From the NCBI RefSeq assembly GCF_035046485.1, contig NC_085138.1, positions 327,170,129-327,234,128 on the forward strand: DNA of 64,000 bases, written 5' to 3'. A program made the position numbers and the translations under genes. Each line of letters opens with the position of its first letter. The first letter of the stretch is position 1. Positions 1 through 11,699 of the stretch are shown here, piece by piece. The notes beneath the pieces are model-generated. The model was not told the DNA's origin, did not search any database, and saw only the letters and a program-made list of their open reading frames with translations. Origin of the DNA: Aedes albopictus. Lineage: Eukaryota > Arthropoda > Insecta > Diptera > Culicidae.

Positions 1-40
1 CAGAGAAATACCTGCTGCAATGACTGAAAAAAAAAACATA

Positions 41-212
41 AATGAATATCTGAACGAATTCCTGGAGATATTCATGAGATAATTTTCAATAATATCCTTG
101 GAGAAAGTCTTGAAGATATTTCTGGAGGAGTTCGTGGAAAAAGATATCTTTACGCATTACTAAAGGAATCCATGGAAGATTATTTGAAGAAACCACTGGC
201 GGAATTTCTGGA
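41..212 (+). repeat. GGAATTCC-type degenerate repeat, edge copy
   Basis: Units such as acgaattcctggagatattc and gaaggaatccatggaagat. Truncated at the window start. A weaker copy lies at 1990-2480. Confidence 0.5.
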
Positions 213-221
213 ACCCCTAGA

Positions 222-391
222 GTTTTTTTTTTTAATCTGTATTAACGAGATTTTTAGCCCTAGGCTAGTTCATCTCGGGACCCACGCTTTACTTCCCTTC
301 CGAAGGAAGAGGTTTGTCGGGAGTGGGATTCGATCCCAGGTCCTCGGCGTGATAGTCAAGTGTTCTAACCATCACATCAGATCCGCTCCAC
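222..391 (-). mobile_element. tRNA-derived SINE, family B
   Basis: On the minus strand it begins ggagcggatctgatgtgatg (A-box region) and has a B-box-like GGGATCGAATCCCA region. Its 3' part (gtaaagcgtgggtcccgag) is the same as in the copy at 45030. It ends in a poly-A (poly-T on the + strand, 223-233). Target duplication acccctaga at 213-221 and 392-400. Confidence 0.8.
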
Positions 392-519
392 ACCCCTAGA
401 TTTACATCTGAAGACATCCCAGAACAATTTTTTGAAGGAACCACTGGGGAATTTTCATTGAGTGCAAGGTATTTAGAGTACATAGCTCCAATTTTCTCGT
501 GCACAAATTTAGAGAGATT

Positions 520-930
520 GCCGGGGCCCATGGCGTAGTGCCTACACGTTCACTTCATAAGAGGATGGTCATGGGTTCAATCCCAGCCCCGGCACTTGCA
601 ATTTTTCGTCAGTTGCTCTTCCATCCGAGAGCGGCTGACACCTGACGCTTTTCTGAGCATTTGCGCTAACGGACACGGAAACTTGGATATCGGCTAACGG
701 CTACTCATAATGGACCCCCAATCAGACTGAAAAAGGAACAAGAGCCACACATCAACATCCTCGTGCTCATCATTCTATCATGGGCTGGGTGGAAAAGTAA
801 CAGCAGCGCAAAGGCAACCAGTTCGATATAGTAGAATTAGAATAGAATACATTAAGGCACTGTACAAAGTGCCCTATAGTGTACAAAAGAACTGTAGATT
901 ATGTTGGGTGGTTAAAGAATAAAAAAAATA
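520..930 (+). mobile_element. Feilai-like tRNA-related SINE, copy 1
   Basis: It starts gccggggcccatggcgtagt. The A-box is TGGCGTAGTG and the B-box GGGTTCAATCCCA, then a shared non-tRNA body (cttgcaatttttcgtcag, cataatggacccccaatc), ending gaataaaaaaaata. About 410 bp. No clear target duplication. The name Feilai is from memory of Aedes SINEs. Confidence 0.75.
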
Positions 931-954
931 ATCTAGAAAACCGCTAAACGTTTC

Positions 955-1019
955 TGACTGAAAATGTAACTTGATGCTTACTTCCGCACAGTAAACAATG
1001 AGTTACATTTTCAGTCAGA
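955..1019. repeat. Hairpin next to the TACAGGGG MITE
   Basis: ctgactgaaaatgtaac and gttacattttcagtcag are perfect inverse arms of 17 bp around a ~30-base loop. Confidence 0.7.
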
Positions 1020-1078
1020 TCCGTTTGACGGTTCTCTAGATTTGTGTTCGAGAAAATTTGAGCTGTGTACTTTAAATA

Positions 1079-1950
1079 CAGGGGATAGACAAAATGATCG
1101 GGGCAGGCAAAATTTTCCCCTCTCAAAAAAATTTCAAATAGCTGTAACTTTTCGAAAAGTGCATCAAATATTCTCAAATTTTCACTGTATGTTGATCAAC
1201 TATTTGTGTATCAGTGGACAAAATTTGAAAAAGATCGAACTATTCTGCACAAAGTTATAAAGATTCTAAAAAAAAAGCTATACTTATCCGATAGCCAACT
1301 TTGAGCTGTTATATCTCCGGATTCAATGAACCGAATGCAATGAAATTTTGACCATTTATAACTTATATAGCTTATAGAGCTTTGAAAAACTTTTGACATA
1401 ACTGAAAATTCTTAACACGGAAGAAAATTATAACGATTAGATTAATTTTCTAAAAAAACACCAAATTTTCCCTCTGATTGCCTTGAATACAGATATGTTT
1501 TGAAAGAAAGTAACAACATGGGCGGTAATTCATTGAAAAAGTAATGGGATGCATATTAATAATAGAACAATTTACTAAAAAATCGTAAAATTTATGAAAC
1601 CGCTATAACTTTTTCTCTCGGTAATAATTTCAAGTTAAGTCAAACGTTTTTCAGAGCTCATCATATAAGTCATAAATGGACAAAATTTCATTGCATCCGG
1701 TTCATTGAATCCGGAGATATAACAGCTCAAAGTTGGCTATCGGATAGTTCTACCTTTTTCTAAAATGCTTATAACTTCGTGCAGAATAGCCCGATCTTTT
1801 CCAAATTTTGTCCACTGATACACAAATAGTTGATCAACTTACAGTGAAAATTTGAGAATATTTGATGCGCTTTTCGAAAAGTTACAGCTAATTGGACATT
1901 TTTTGAAAAGTGAAAATTTTGCCTGTCCCAATCATTTTGTCTATCCCCTG
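1079..1950. mobile_element. Foldback MITE, family TACAGGGG, copy 1
   Basis: 872 bp flanked by TA (1077-1078, 1951-1952). The termini caggggatagacaaaatgat are inverted, with arms of about 330 bp (to about 1400 and from about 1620) and a shared central spacer. No transposase ORF. The TA duplication suggests mobilisation by an IS630/Tc1/mariner-type enzyme (inference). Confidence 0.85.
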
Positions 1951-1952
1951 TA

Positions 1953-4151
1953 CCTTGTCCTTAAAAAGTTCCTATTCTAAGTTTTCGATAGATTCCATGG
2001 AAGAAGAAACTCTTTAAAACAAATCTGCAGATGTGATCGGAGGAAGCCTTGAAGAAATTTATTGAAGAATTGCGGACAGAATTTATGAAGGAAGAATTCC
2101 TGAAAAAAAAAAACTTGGATTACTTAATACATGAATTTCTGGAGTTATTTCTGAAGGGAGAACGTCCATAAACTACGCTATGGTTCGGGAAGGAGAGGGG
2201 GGTTAAGCAAAGTGCGACAACTTAATACATACATTCACAAATAATTGTACAGTTTTGATTTTCTGAGGAAAAAACGCTGTAAGAAGCCATGGATGGTTTT
2301 CTGAAAGAAACCCCTGATAAAATTTCTGAAATAATCCTTGGAGGAAATTCTTAAGCGAGGATGGTTTTCTTGAAGAATTCTTGGTGAAATTTATAGAGAC
2401 TCCTCTAGAGAAATTTCAGAAGAAAATATTGGTGGAATTTCTAAAAAAAAAACATGTATTTTTTTTTTGAAGGAATCCGTGGAAAATGTTTTGAATGAAA
2501 TATTTGGATGTCAAAATTTCCTCTGAATTCTTCTGATCACAGTTCGGTCAAACCGCATTTGGCCAGATGGCATTCGGCCAAGTGGCTTTCGGCTAAACGA
2601 CATTCGGTCAAATGACCGGACACCCTCCTAAGAGATATGCCAAGAACGTGTAGGGAAATGTGCTTGTGGATCTCATGAGAATACTGCCAAGAATTTTGTT
2701 GATAACCCTTAAGAATTTAAAAAAAAACTCATTTAGTACTTTTGAAGAAAAAAAAATAAATGAAACGATGAATTTTTTGGAGGACCTTCTAAAAGTTACA
2801 AATTAAAACTTCTAAAATTAAAAAGAAATTATTAAAAAAAAATATTCTAAACGATTCATAAAAGATCTCAAATAGCGTCAAACACTGCTATTAGGTCTGA
2901 ACAGGTAGTTCGTAAAGTGCTGGCGAGAAAACAACATTTTCCGTCATTTTCTCATCGGAGTGGGAAATATTGTTCCGTGACGAGAAAAAATATGAGCAGC
3001 GATGGCGGCGCGGCGCAGCGGCGCACACGTCTAATCCCTAGGAAGGATAGCCTATGATTAAAAGAAGTAAATATCTCTGCTGATCATATTAATAGCTAGA
3101 ATGCTACCCAGAGTCTGGCCAGCAAATCTGTTATGAGTGTGAATATAGGGATTTCACTGGAAGTTACTGTCGGTGTTTCAGTAAGAAATTATTCGGGGAT
3201 TCTATATTTTTTTACATAAGTTTCACTACAAGATTCCACCTCATTGTCTTCAAGAATTTTTTAAGTAATCATGTAAGTGTTTGGGTTTTCTGGAAAAAAT
3301 CTGTAGATTGTCTTGATTCCATCAAGATTCCCAAGTAATATTTCAAGTTTTATACTTCTTTTTTAGCACTTTTCACGACCAATTTCGAAAATGTTGTATG
3401 AACGAAAGTCTACGAGGGGGGGGGGGGGGGGGGGGTTCTGAGATTACCAAAGTTGAGTCTACGTAGTTTATGGACAGAGCGAGGTATTCAAAGCAACTTT
3501 AAAAGTGGCAACAAGTTAAAATATACTTTGGATTAAATGAACGCAATATTATTAGAAATGTTTTATTGTACAAGCATTTTTTTTTAGATTGAATTTTGGG
3601 AAAAAAGTAAATAGAGTAAATAAATACAATGAACATTTAAAGATCTGAAACATTTCAGTCAGATTACGGTTGGAGTTATGGAGAAGACATACGATTGGGA
3701 GAAAATGTTGAACTGTTGTGGCTTTCTCAGTCTAAGAGCATTGAAACGGCTAGTTTGACATAGCCCGACGTTTCGGTCCCGTGTATTGGACCTTTTTCAA
3801 GGGATAACTAAAACCGGTATGCAACATTAGAGCAAAGATACATTACATTTAACATACGCAGTCAACCGTCTCTCGTTATGCGGTTTTTGAATGCAGTTTG
3901 AGAGTTGGAGCTTCTTGTAAGGCCCTAATTTGCACAAAAAAAAATCTTATCAAAAATGCTAAATACATCAAACTGACTATCTACATGGTTACAACTATCA
4001 TCGGCTCATATTTATCATTAAACACCGACATTTTTTTTTATAATTTTTGGGACACAGCGAGCGACATACATTTATCTGTATCAAACTGTAGGTTTGAATT
4101 CGGTGGGCGTAAAGTGAGTGGCTGCGTCTAATGGGAGACTCGACTGTACAC
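1953..4151. other. Non-coding, repeat-derived stretch
   Basis: 1990-2480 has weak GGAATTCC-type repeats. 2626-4151 has no recognised gene. It contains a run of about 21 G at 3415-3436 and the motif gacgtttcggtccc...ggaccttttt at 3767-3800, typical of Penelope-like or related repeat ends. Confidence 0.5.
2540..2625 (+). repeat. Short tandem CATTTGGCCAAATGG-type repeat
   Basis: Four to five units of about 21 bp (cggtcaaaccgcatttggcc, agatggcattcggcc, aagtggctttcggc, cgacattcggtc). Confidence 0.65.
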
Positions 4152-4453
4152 TACACTGAAGTTTTTTACGCGTTTTTTTACGTGGCCCGTCCCAAAAAAC
4201 CGCGTTATTACAAAAACCGTCGTAAAAAAAAACCACGTTATTACAAAAACTGTCGTAAAAAAAAACCACGTTATTTCAGAAACCATCGTAAAAAAATCCG
4301 CGTTTTTTTTTTCAAAAACACGCGTTAAATAGTCAGGACCACATCTACCGTGACTTGACTTTTTACGACATTTCTTGAAATAACGCGGTTTTTTTAAGAC
4401 GGTTTTTGAAATAACGCGGTACCATTACCGTCGTAAAAAAAAACTTCAGTGTA
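4152..4453. mobile_element. TA-flanked MITE with internal 33-bp tandem repeats
   Basis: The ends tacactgaagttttttacg are inverted at the right side, 302 bp including TA. The interior has about three units of roughly 33 bp (cgttattacaaaaaccgtcg, taaaaaaaaaccacg). Lies 400 bp upstream of gene 1's first visible exon. Confidence 0.75.
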
Positions 4454-4850
4454 TATTATTGGATTCGAAGGCATTGTTTGGAGGGATTCATTTTTCCATT
4501 TTTATTTGAATGGAACTTTGCCGCTAGTCCTTCATGCTCCTGAGATATTTTTACCATGTTCCAATTTTACAAAATCTCAGATTTAAAAAACAGAAATCAA
4601 TGTCATACATAGGATGTGAGAGTCAAACAGAAAGCATTTTTCAAAAATAAAAAATAAATAAACAAAGAATTCTGCATCGCGCTTCTTTGTAGCTCGTAAA
4701 AAACAAAGCAATATCCCGCGCATACGACCTTACCCCAACTTATTGTCGTCGAATGTGCCTGCCAAACAGCACTGATAACGAATGATAAAACGCATTGTAC
4801 GTACCTAGTATAATGCAATTCGCCGACACTCACCGCTAATCTTTTCCTAT

Positions 4851-4871
4851 TTAACTTTCTTTGTTTCGCAG
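4851..4871 (+). other. Splice acceptor deciding the visible 5' end of gene 1
   Basis: A pyrimidine-rich run (ctttctttgtttcgcag) ends in AG at 4870-4871. The open frame continues from ACC at 4872 ([14 protein letters not shown]). The only nearby ATG, at 4885, is out of frame with the transporter. The exon is therefore internal and the start codon lies in an upstream exon I could not identify. Confidence 0.75.
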
Positions 4872-7825
4872 ACCCACAGTAATAATGCATTGGATGCAAC
4901 TGCCGCAAACGGGAATGGTGCGGTGGCCAAGAAACCATCCCCGGTCCGAGACAAATGGGGAAAAGATGTAGAGTTCATGTTGTCCTGCATAGCCTATTCG
5001 GTGGGCTTTGGAAATGTGTGGAAGTTTCCGTATACTGCCCTCAAGAATGGAGGAGGAGCTTTCCTGATCCCTTATTTGGTGGTGTTGTTCCTCGTGGGGA
5101 GACCAATCTACTATCTGGAGATGGTGATGGGTCAGTTTTCGAGTCGAGGTGTGGTCAAGATCTACGATCTGAGTCCTGCCATGAGGGGTATAGGGGTGGC
5201 GCAATCAATCGCTATGTTTATTGTAATGACGTACTACACCCCGGTACTGGCGATCACCTTCCGCTATCTGGTGGCGTCGTTCAATGCCGCACTGCCGTGG
5301 GCCAAATGTGATCCTTCGTGGCCCAATTGCGTCGATTCAGACTTCGTTGGGCAAATCGTTTTCAACTCGAGTATTAAACCTAAAGCTTCCGCAGAACTAT
5401 ACTTTCAGTAAGTGAGAGATTGTAAAATTTCCGATCTATGACTAACATTTGAACATTTTCCAGAAATTCTGTGATGCATCAAAACGGATCTCTGTACGAG
5501 GGGCTTGGACTCCCTGACTGGAAGCTGGTGCTTTGTCTGCTCTTTGCATGGTTGTGCGTTGCAACCATTTTGATAAAAGGCATTAAAAGTTCCGGAAAGG
5601 CATCCTACTTCCTGGCCATCTTTCCGTACGTGATCATCTTGATTCTGTTCGTCCACGCGTGCACTCTAGATGGGGCATTCAACGGAATTTTGTTTTTCCT
5701 AACGCCACAGTGGGATCAATTGCTGAACGTAACGGTACGTTATAAATCAGTCGCACCTACTAGTGTGGCCTGAAGGTATGCAACCGAACTAACATTTGTT
5801 TGATTTTACGTTTTAGGTATGGTATGAAGCAGTAACGCAGTGCTTTTTCTCGCTTTCGGTGTGCTTTGGCGGGATCATCGCCTATGCCTCGTTCAACAAC
5901 TTCTCCAACAACGTGTACAAGTAAGTTAAAATTTATAGTCAGTAGTTATAGTCAAATGGTATTTGGCAGTTCAATATTGGCTAAACCACTAGTACTTTAC
6001 TTTTTATGTAATAATTTGAAATTTATGTGTATTTTGTTATTTTAAACTCATAACAAGAAATCACAGTGTTCGTTGGTATCTAATTTATTAGGGTTCGTTC
6101 TTTATATTTTTTTGTCATAAGATTGTAAAATATTTTGGCAGTGTTATTTTCCAAACTGATCATATGTTTCTGTTCTGCAACATCGTTTTATGTACCGTGA
6201 CATGAAATTCTAATATTTTTTTAAATTTTCTTCCTATTTTTACATTTAACAGGAAAGTGAGCATCTTTCTCTAATACTATTCTTTCAAAACTTTTTATTT
6301 ACTCTGGAATTTGACACCTTTCACTTGATCCGTTATTGCAATGGTGATCGAGCATGCACAAGTTGTCAAATTTTAGAGCGGTCAAATTCCGGAAGGGTTT
6401 TACCACAGATAACAAATCTCAACCGTAAACTGAAAAGAAAACTATCTGTTCGACATTATTAAACTGGACAAAGAATCTTCAAGAATTGAGTCCCTGAAGA
6501 TGGTTTCAAGTGTGACCGAAACGTCGGAAAAGATTAAATAACTGTATTTAAGTTTTATTAAGACTGAAAAGTCAGTTTCAAGTTAAATTCTATTATCCGA
6601 AAGCTGATGTTTCAGTGCTACAACGTTTATCGAGATACACAACTGCTAACTCCATAGAAAACCACGAAGCCAAATAAATCACTTGTCGATAGTTTAACTT
6701 TTAATGATTTCCGATTAGATTTCAATTTGTTGGGGAAAATAAAGCTAACCACAATTATCTACCGTTTCTTAATAGTTACAACAGCAATCTCTGCTATTGA
6801 GCAATTAAATGTCTTCTTATTTGCTATCACTGTAACCGCTTCATCTTCTCTCCAACTCTCCTCCCCCAGGGACGCCATCATCATTTCCTGGCTGGACACC
6901 TTCACGTCCATCATTGCCGGGTGCATTGTGTTCGGCGTGATTGGAAACCTGGCATACGTCACCGAGCAGCAAGACATCCAGGAGGTGGTCAAAAGTGGCG
7001 CTGGACTGACGTTTATGACCTATCCGGACGCGATCGCCAAGTTCGACTGGCTGCCGCAGCTATTTTCGGCGCTGTTCTTTCTAATGCTGTTCATCGTCGG
7101 GCTGGGCAGTAACCTGGGCGTGACGACCAGCATTGTTACGGCGATTAAGGATCAGTGCCCGGAGTTGAAGAACTGGCAGGTTGTGTCGGCGGTTGCCGTG
7201 GCTGGGTTTTCTTTTGGGATTGTGTATCTGACGCCTGGAGGATTGGATTTCCTTGATATTTTGGATTACTATGGTGCTAAGTACGTTACGTTGACGTTTG
7301 CCGTGCTGGAACTTGCTACGCTGGCGTGGATCTACGGTGTGGACCGCATCTGCAGGGATATCAAGTTCATGCTGGGCATCGAGACCAGCTTGTTCTGGAG
7401 GATCTGCTGGGGAGTTGTGACGCCTTTGGTAACCGTGATCATTTTGCTGTTGAGCTTCATTGATTACGAGGCTTTTAAGGTTCCCGTAGGATACAACAGT
7501 AAGAACCAACAAGAATAATCAACAATCATCAGTTATTAACAGTATCCGCTATCCTTTCCAATTCACAGTTCTCGGTTGGTTTATCTACATTGTGGCCGTC
7601 CTCCAGCTACCCGGCTGGGCGTTGTACGCCACCACACGGAGCAGCTCGAAAACACTAGACTCGTGGTGGGCCTCGTTGAAGAAATCGTTTCGCCCACTGC
7701 CCGAATGGGGTCCAGAAGAGGTGCAGACGCGGCTACGCTACCAGGAGGAAGTGGAACAGTACGAGGCTACGGTACCGCGAGATCGCAATGTTATGGATTG
7801 CGTCAAGCGGAAGTTGTTTAGTTGA
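4872..7825 (+). CDS. SLC6 Na+-coupled nutrient amino acid transporter, gene 1 (5' partial, five exons)
   Basis: Membrane symporter of the SLC6 family, insect NAT type, expected to carry neutral or aromatic amino acids with Na+ across the plasma membrane. Exons are 4872-5407, 5464-5734, 5817-5920, 6870-7498 and 7569-7825. All junctions are GT/AG and keep frame, giving 598 visible residues. TM1 holds the unwound Na+/substrate motif GNVWKFP at residues 47-53, followed by NGGGAF. Then come [18 protein letters not shown] (TM2), an EL2 cysteine pair (CDPSWPNC) with an NSS glycosylation sequon, TM6 [17 protein letters not shown] and TM8 [11 protein letters not shown]. The C-terminus ends KLFS. The first visible exon has an acceptor at 4870-4871 and no in-frame ATG, so a short N-terminal exon is missing upstream. 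Introns are 56, 82, 949 and 70 bp. The usual gating Arg of NVWRFP is Lys. The family call is firm; substrate specificity is not readable. Confidence 0.93.
5921..6869 (+). other. Intron 3 of gene 1 (949 bp), AT-rich
   Basis: Donor GTAAGT follows the TAC AA of exon 3, and acceptor CCCCCAG precedes GGACGCC, rebuilding a Lys codon across the junction. The intron has no recognisable coding sequence. It contains a hammerhead-like or Penelope-type motif at 6494-6527. Confidence 0.8.
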
Positions 7826-8250
7826 TCAAATACTCAGTTGTGTTTTAGTGGAATTAGTTCATAGATATCGATTAAGGCGTACTAATAAATTAGGCATTCA
7901 TTTCGTAAACGGCCAATTCGACACTGAATAATACTTATTAGACAGGGTATTGGTTCCCCTACTAAGCATGTGACTCCTACTTTCATCCTACGAAAAACAA
8001 AGGACTTTGTATTTTTTGTTGGAAGTGAGCACGTATGAAAACGAAAAGAACGGAATCAATTGGTGCCGTTATCGATTGTTTTCTAATAGCGTGAATTTGG
8101 GAGAGTGAGATTAGTGTTGGCACACATCCCCCATATGAATTTACAAGAAGCAATTGTTTGTAATTCTAACATATATAGTTTTCGTTCATGTGTTCTAGTT
8201 ATTTAAATTTAAATGAAATAAATAATTTAGTCGTTGTTTAAGATTTTGAG
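7826..8250 (+). other. 3' UTR and polyadenylation signals of gene 1
   Basis: Downstream of the TGA at 7823-7825 the sequence is AT-rich and non-coding. AATAAA hexamers lie near 7882 (in actaataaattagg) and at 8217-8222 (in gaaataaataattt). Either could set the transcript end. No U/GU-rich element was scored, so the cleavage site is not assigned. Confidence 0.55.
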
Positions 8251-9639
8251 TGTGACTTCATTTTCAGATATCTCTGGCGCTCATCATCCAGCGCATTCTA
8301 TTCTAGTCTAGAGGATTATTCCACGAAGATTGCCATATAAATGCCAAGTAAATATTTCCCATAAAAATTCAATGCTGTCGATTCTGTTTTTTTTTGCTTA
8401 GCAAATATCTAGTGCTGTTATAGTAAAATTAGAGCTGTTTACTCAAGGGTTCCAAATTTCAGCAATAGTGCACCTTCTGTATATTACTTGGATGACTTTT
8501 TCTAATCTCGACGATTATTTTATTTTTGTAAAAAATATTCAATGAAACTCAATTTTATAATCGATTGCCTCCAGAAAAATTGTCAGAAATTCTTACATCG
8601 GTTTTTTTATGGATTTATCGATATTTTTTCTGGAATTGATGCAGTAAGAAGATTCCTGCAGGAATGATTTCAACTAGAATTCATCCAACAATTTCTCTAG
8701 GTATCCCCTTAAAATGTATTCCCACAGACAAACAGACGTAACACTTGCGAAATTTCCATCGACCACGCATTTAACAATAATTTCAAATTTCCATAGTTGT
8801 GGCTTTCACAACCAGAGGCGCGCGCATCGGGATTTCCTCATGATTTTCGCAAGAAATCACTGGAAAGATCCTTCTTGGGACTATTCCACAGGTTTCTCCA
8901 AGTATTCATTCAGAGATGCCTTAGATAAATAAAATTTCTGCGAAAGTTTTTAATTGGCCTTCTTCTAGAGGTTTTTATAAAAGTTTCGGAGATTCCTTCG
9001 ACAATTATTGCAAGAGTTCTTCTAAGGAGCCTTTCAGAAAATCAGATTTTGTTTTCTAGGACATCGTTAAGAAATTCTTGCTGGAAATCCTTCAGAGGTT
9101 CCAACAGGCACCCCTCAATATATTTCTTCAGAGATACCTTCGTGGATTCCTCCAGGAATTATTTCTTGGCTCCAGATAAGAAGCTTCACGAAAGGTCCGC
9201 GAAGGATTCCTTAAAAAAAAAGATCAATTCTGACTATACAATGGTTACTCCTCCGTGAATACTGAACTGGTACCAATTGCACTGAGATCCAATTGAATAA
9301 GGGGCTGGGACATTCCACTTATTCTCAAAGTGAAATTTTAGCAGCTCATGCATTTTTTTTATCAATAACGGCGTCGGCCACGTCCTTATAGTCAGCTGGG
9401 AAGGGAAAGGAATGTTAGAGTGTACAGGTTGTTGCTACTAAAGACCAAGAGCACCTCTGCATCCCCATAACCCGCACGGACTGGGGTACTTGTTAGACGG
9501 AAAGGATGGGAGATCTGGTAGTCACCGATGGGTCGGTAATGCGATCCATGCATAGGGGATTATTTATAGTGTTCATCAGGTGATAGATTGTGTAGTGAAT
9601 ATGAAGGTCAAACGGCACAGTTCACTTTGATTGCATAAC
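8251..9639. other. Intergenic, no gene seen
   Basis: 8600-9230 has minus-strand GGAATTCC-type repeats (gattcctccaggaattattt). The rest is AT-rich with no family I can name. Confidence 0.5.
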
Positions 9640-9890
9640 TTGCAGGCGTTATATACACTGTGCTGTGGAAGTTGGAAGGAAGGGAAACGATTTTTTCAAT
9701 TCGTTTCTGGTTCTAGCGATGGCTATGAACATATGAGTTGTATATGTCAAGAAGAGAGAGAGAGAGAGAGAAAGTAGCAAGAAAGACACAAAGTAGGAGT
9801 AAAAGGACGGGCCAGGGATTGAACCCTTGACCTTCTGCATACGAATCAGAAGCTGTAGCCACTAGACCACCAAGCCATGTGATAGAATTT
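9640..9890 (-). mobile_element. tRNA-derived SINE, family D
   Basis: On the minus strand: ggcttggtggtctagtggct (A-box region), ctgattcgtatgcagaaggt, B-box AGGGTTCAATCCCTGG, then a 3' body with a (CT)n stretch. Neither the cloverleaf nor a target duplication could be confirmed, so a tRNA pseudogene is an alternative. Confidence 0.6.
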
Positions 9891-9895
9891 TGTTC

Positions 9896-11200
9896 AACAT
9901 ATTCAAACTTTAAGTTAAATAACTCCAAAAATCAAAAAAATTAAAATGCTACTTTGGGGCGAAATTGATCAGCAAAGAATTAAGAATCGGTTACACACTT
10001 AATTTATTTCGCCGAGGTCAGCAAAATAAATTGCCGAGAATCCAACAGCTGAGAGCTCGGCAAAAATCTCCCTAAAAGTTCAGATTGCCGACTGGGCTGC
10101 AAACTAGAAGAAAGCTCAGTTGTCAAACTTTAACGAGCAGTTCGGCAATGCATTACCGAACATTTCGGCACGCTTGATTACCAAAGTTCGTTAAATGATT
10201 ATTTTTATTTCTGATGAATAATAAGAAGAAGTAAAATAATAAATAAATTTTCTAAGTAGGATTTAAATTTTTATTCACATGAAAACACAAATAAACCACA
10301 ACTGAACAAAGATCTAAACACTTTAACCCGTTTGACCCCAGGTAAAGCATAAAAGTTAAAAAAAATCGCCAACAGCCCATTTCTCAACAGAATTTAACCA
10401 AATTTTGAACATAAACTCGCACAACACTATAGTTTTGGAAATATACGGGATCAACATTTTCTTAGACTTCTGAACGGAGTAAGGCCGGTAGGTCACTGGG
10501 TCGAGTCGGGCAAAATAAAAGGCCGAGTACGATTTGCACCTTCATAACTTTCTTCTTAACGAAGTACATATTTCAATGGGATTTTACACATTCCGTTACC
10601 TAATGTAGTTGATGTTGATACAGGTTCGAATCTGAAATTTTCCGATAGGTTCCTTTTGAGTTCTTAAGATATCCAACCAAGTCTACATTTGGTCGGCGTT
10701 AAGTCAGATTGGACCATCTGTTTTTCAATGATTTCGAGAAAATGTCCTTCAAGCACTTGAAATTTCAAATCTCTGGCATTAGTTTCAGAAATACTATTAT
10801 ACTTGTATGTAATGATACATCTGCATCAAAATAACGTCGAAAAGTTCAGGTTTAACGAATTCCTCAGCTCATCTTTAACTACCAGAAAAATCGCGTAGTC
10901 CACTCTGACTGAACGCCGACCATTTGTGTTTGTTGTTTTCAAATGAAATTTAATACCAGATATTATTCCATTATTGACCCCATAGGTAATCGGAGACATC
11001 TGTAGAACATATGTTGTCCTTGTAGTAATGTTAATATTTCCTGAATATCTCGATGGATTATCCGAATTCCGTCCTTACAAAACATAAACACTCAAAATAA
11101 TCACCAAGGATTATTTTCAATTATTTTTATCGCTCTTATTTGCACCAATACTTGAACATTTGTATAATGTTTGTGATATCAACGAACTGTAGAAATTTTG
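9896..11200. other. Intergenic with an imperfect inverted repeat
   Basis: tggtcggcgttaagtcagat at about 10690 recurs inverted as ctgactgaacgccgaccatt at about 10905. It is probably an old foldback element. No coding sequence. Confidence 0.45.
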
Positions 11201-11206
11201 GACGAC

Positions 11207-11699
11207 CTGATTTAAGTCATGCCTTGACTACAGAGAACCGCAGATGAACTACAATTAGACCTATTTGCATGCGGAAAGCAACGATTAGCTCCAGAAACCA
11301 ATGCTTAATCGAACAGGAGTAAGTAAAAGCCTCGACTAGATTCCTGAGTACCTGGGATAACCTGGCTGAAGTCAGGCCTTGAATTCATAAGGCTGTAGAT
11401 AAACTGTAATCACATGTTTTACCTATGTGGAACTTCTGTGCACTACATAAACTCATATTCTATCATGTGTCAATAAAAAGGTCTCGCACAATTATTCCTA
11501 GGAAAATTTGATGACCTAAGCGAAGTCATGCCTTGACTTCAGAGAACCATAGACGGACAACAATGAGAGTTTTTTTTTTGCACGCGGAAAACAATGGTTA
11601 GCTTTAGAAACCAATACTACATCGAACTGAAGTAAGTGATTCCTCGACTAGATTCCTGAGTACTCGGGATATCTTGCTTGAAGTCAGGCCTTGAGCTGT
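11207..11699 (+). repeat. Two direct repeats of about 190 bp, 303 bp apart
   Basis: Copies at 11207-11396 and 11510-11699 share aagtcatgccttgact, cagagaacc, cctcgactagattcctgagt and gaagtcaggccttga with moderate divergence. Confidence 0.65.

Noticed and set aside
4131..4328. Basic repeat protein (YKNRRKKKPR)
   Set aside because: It is the translation of 33-bp tandem repeats inside a TA-flanked MITE.
5471..5476. MMHQNG as a start codon for a separate ORF
   Set aside because: It lies inside exon 2 of gene 1, in frame with the upstream exon through a GT/AG junction.
6727..6869. Open frame upstream of gene 1 exon 4
   Set aside because: The 48 residues before DAIIISW do not match SLC6 sequence, and a ctcccccag acceptor precedes them in the correct phase.
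9810..9885. Possible functional tRNA gene on the minus strand
   Set aside because: A- and B-box are present but the acceptor and anticodon arms could not be closed, and a SINE-like body follows.
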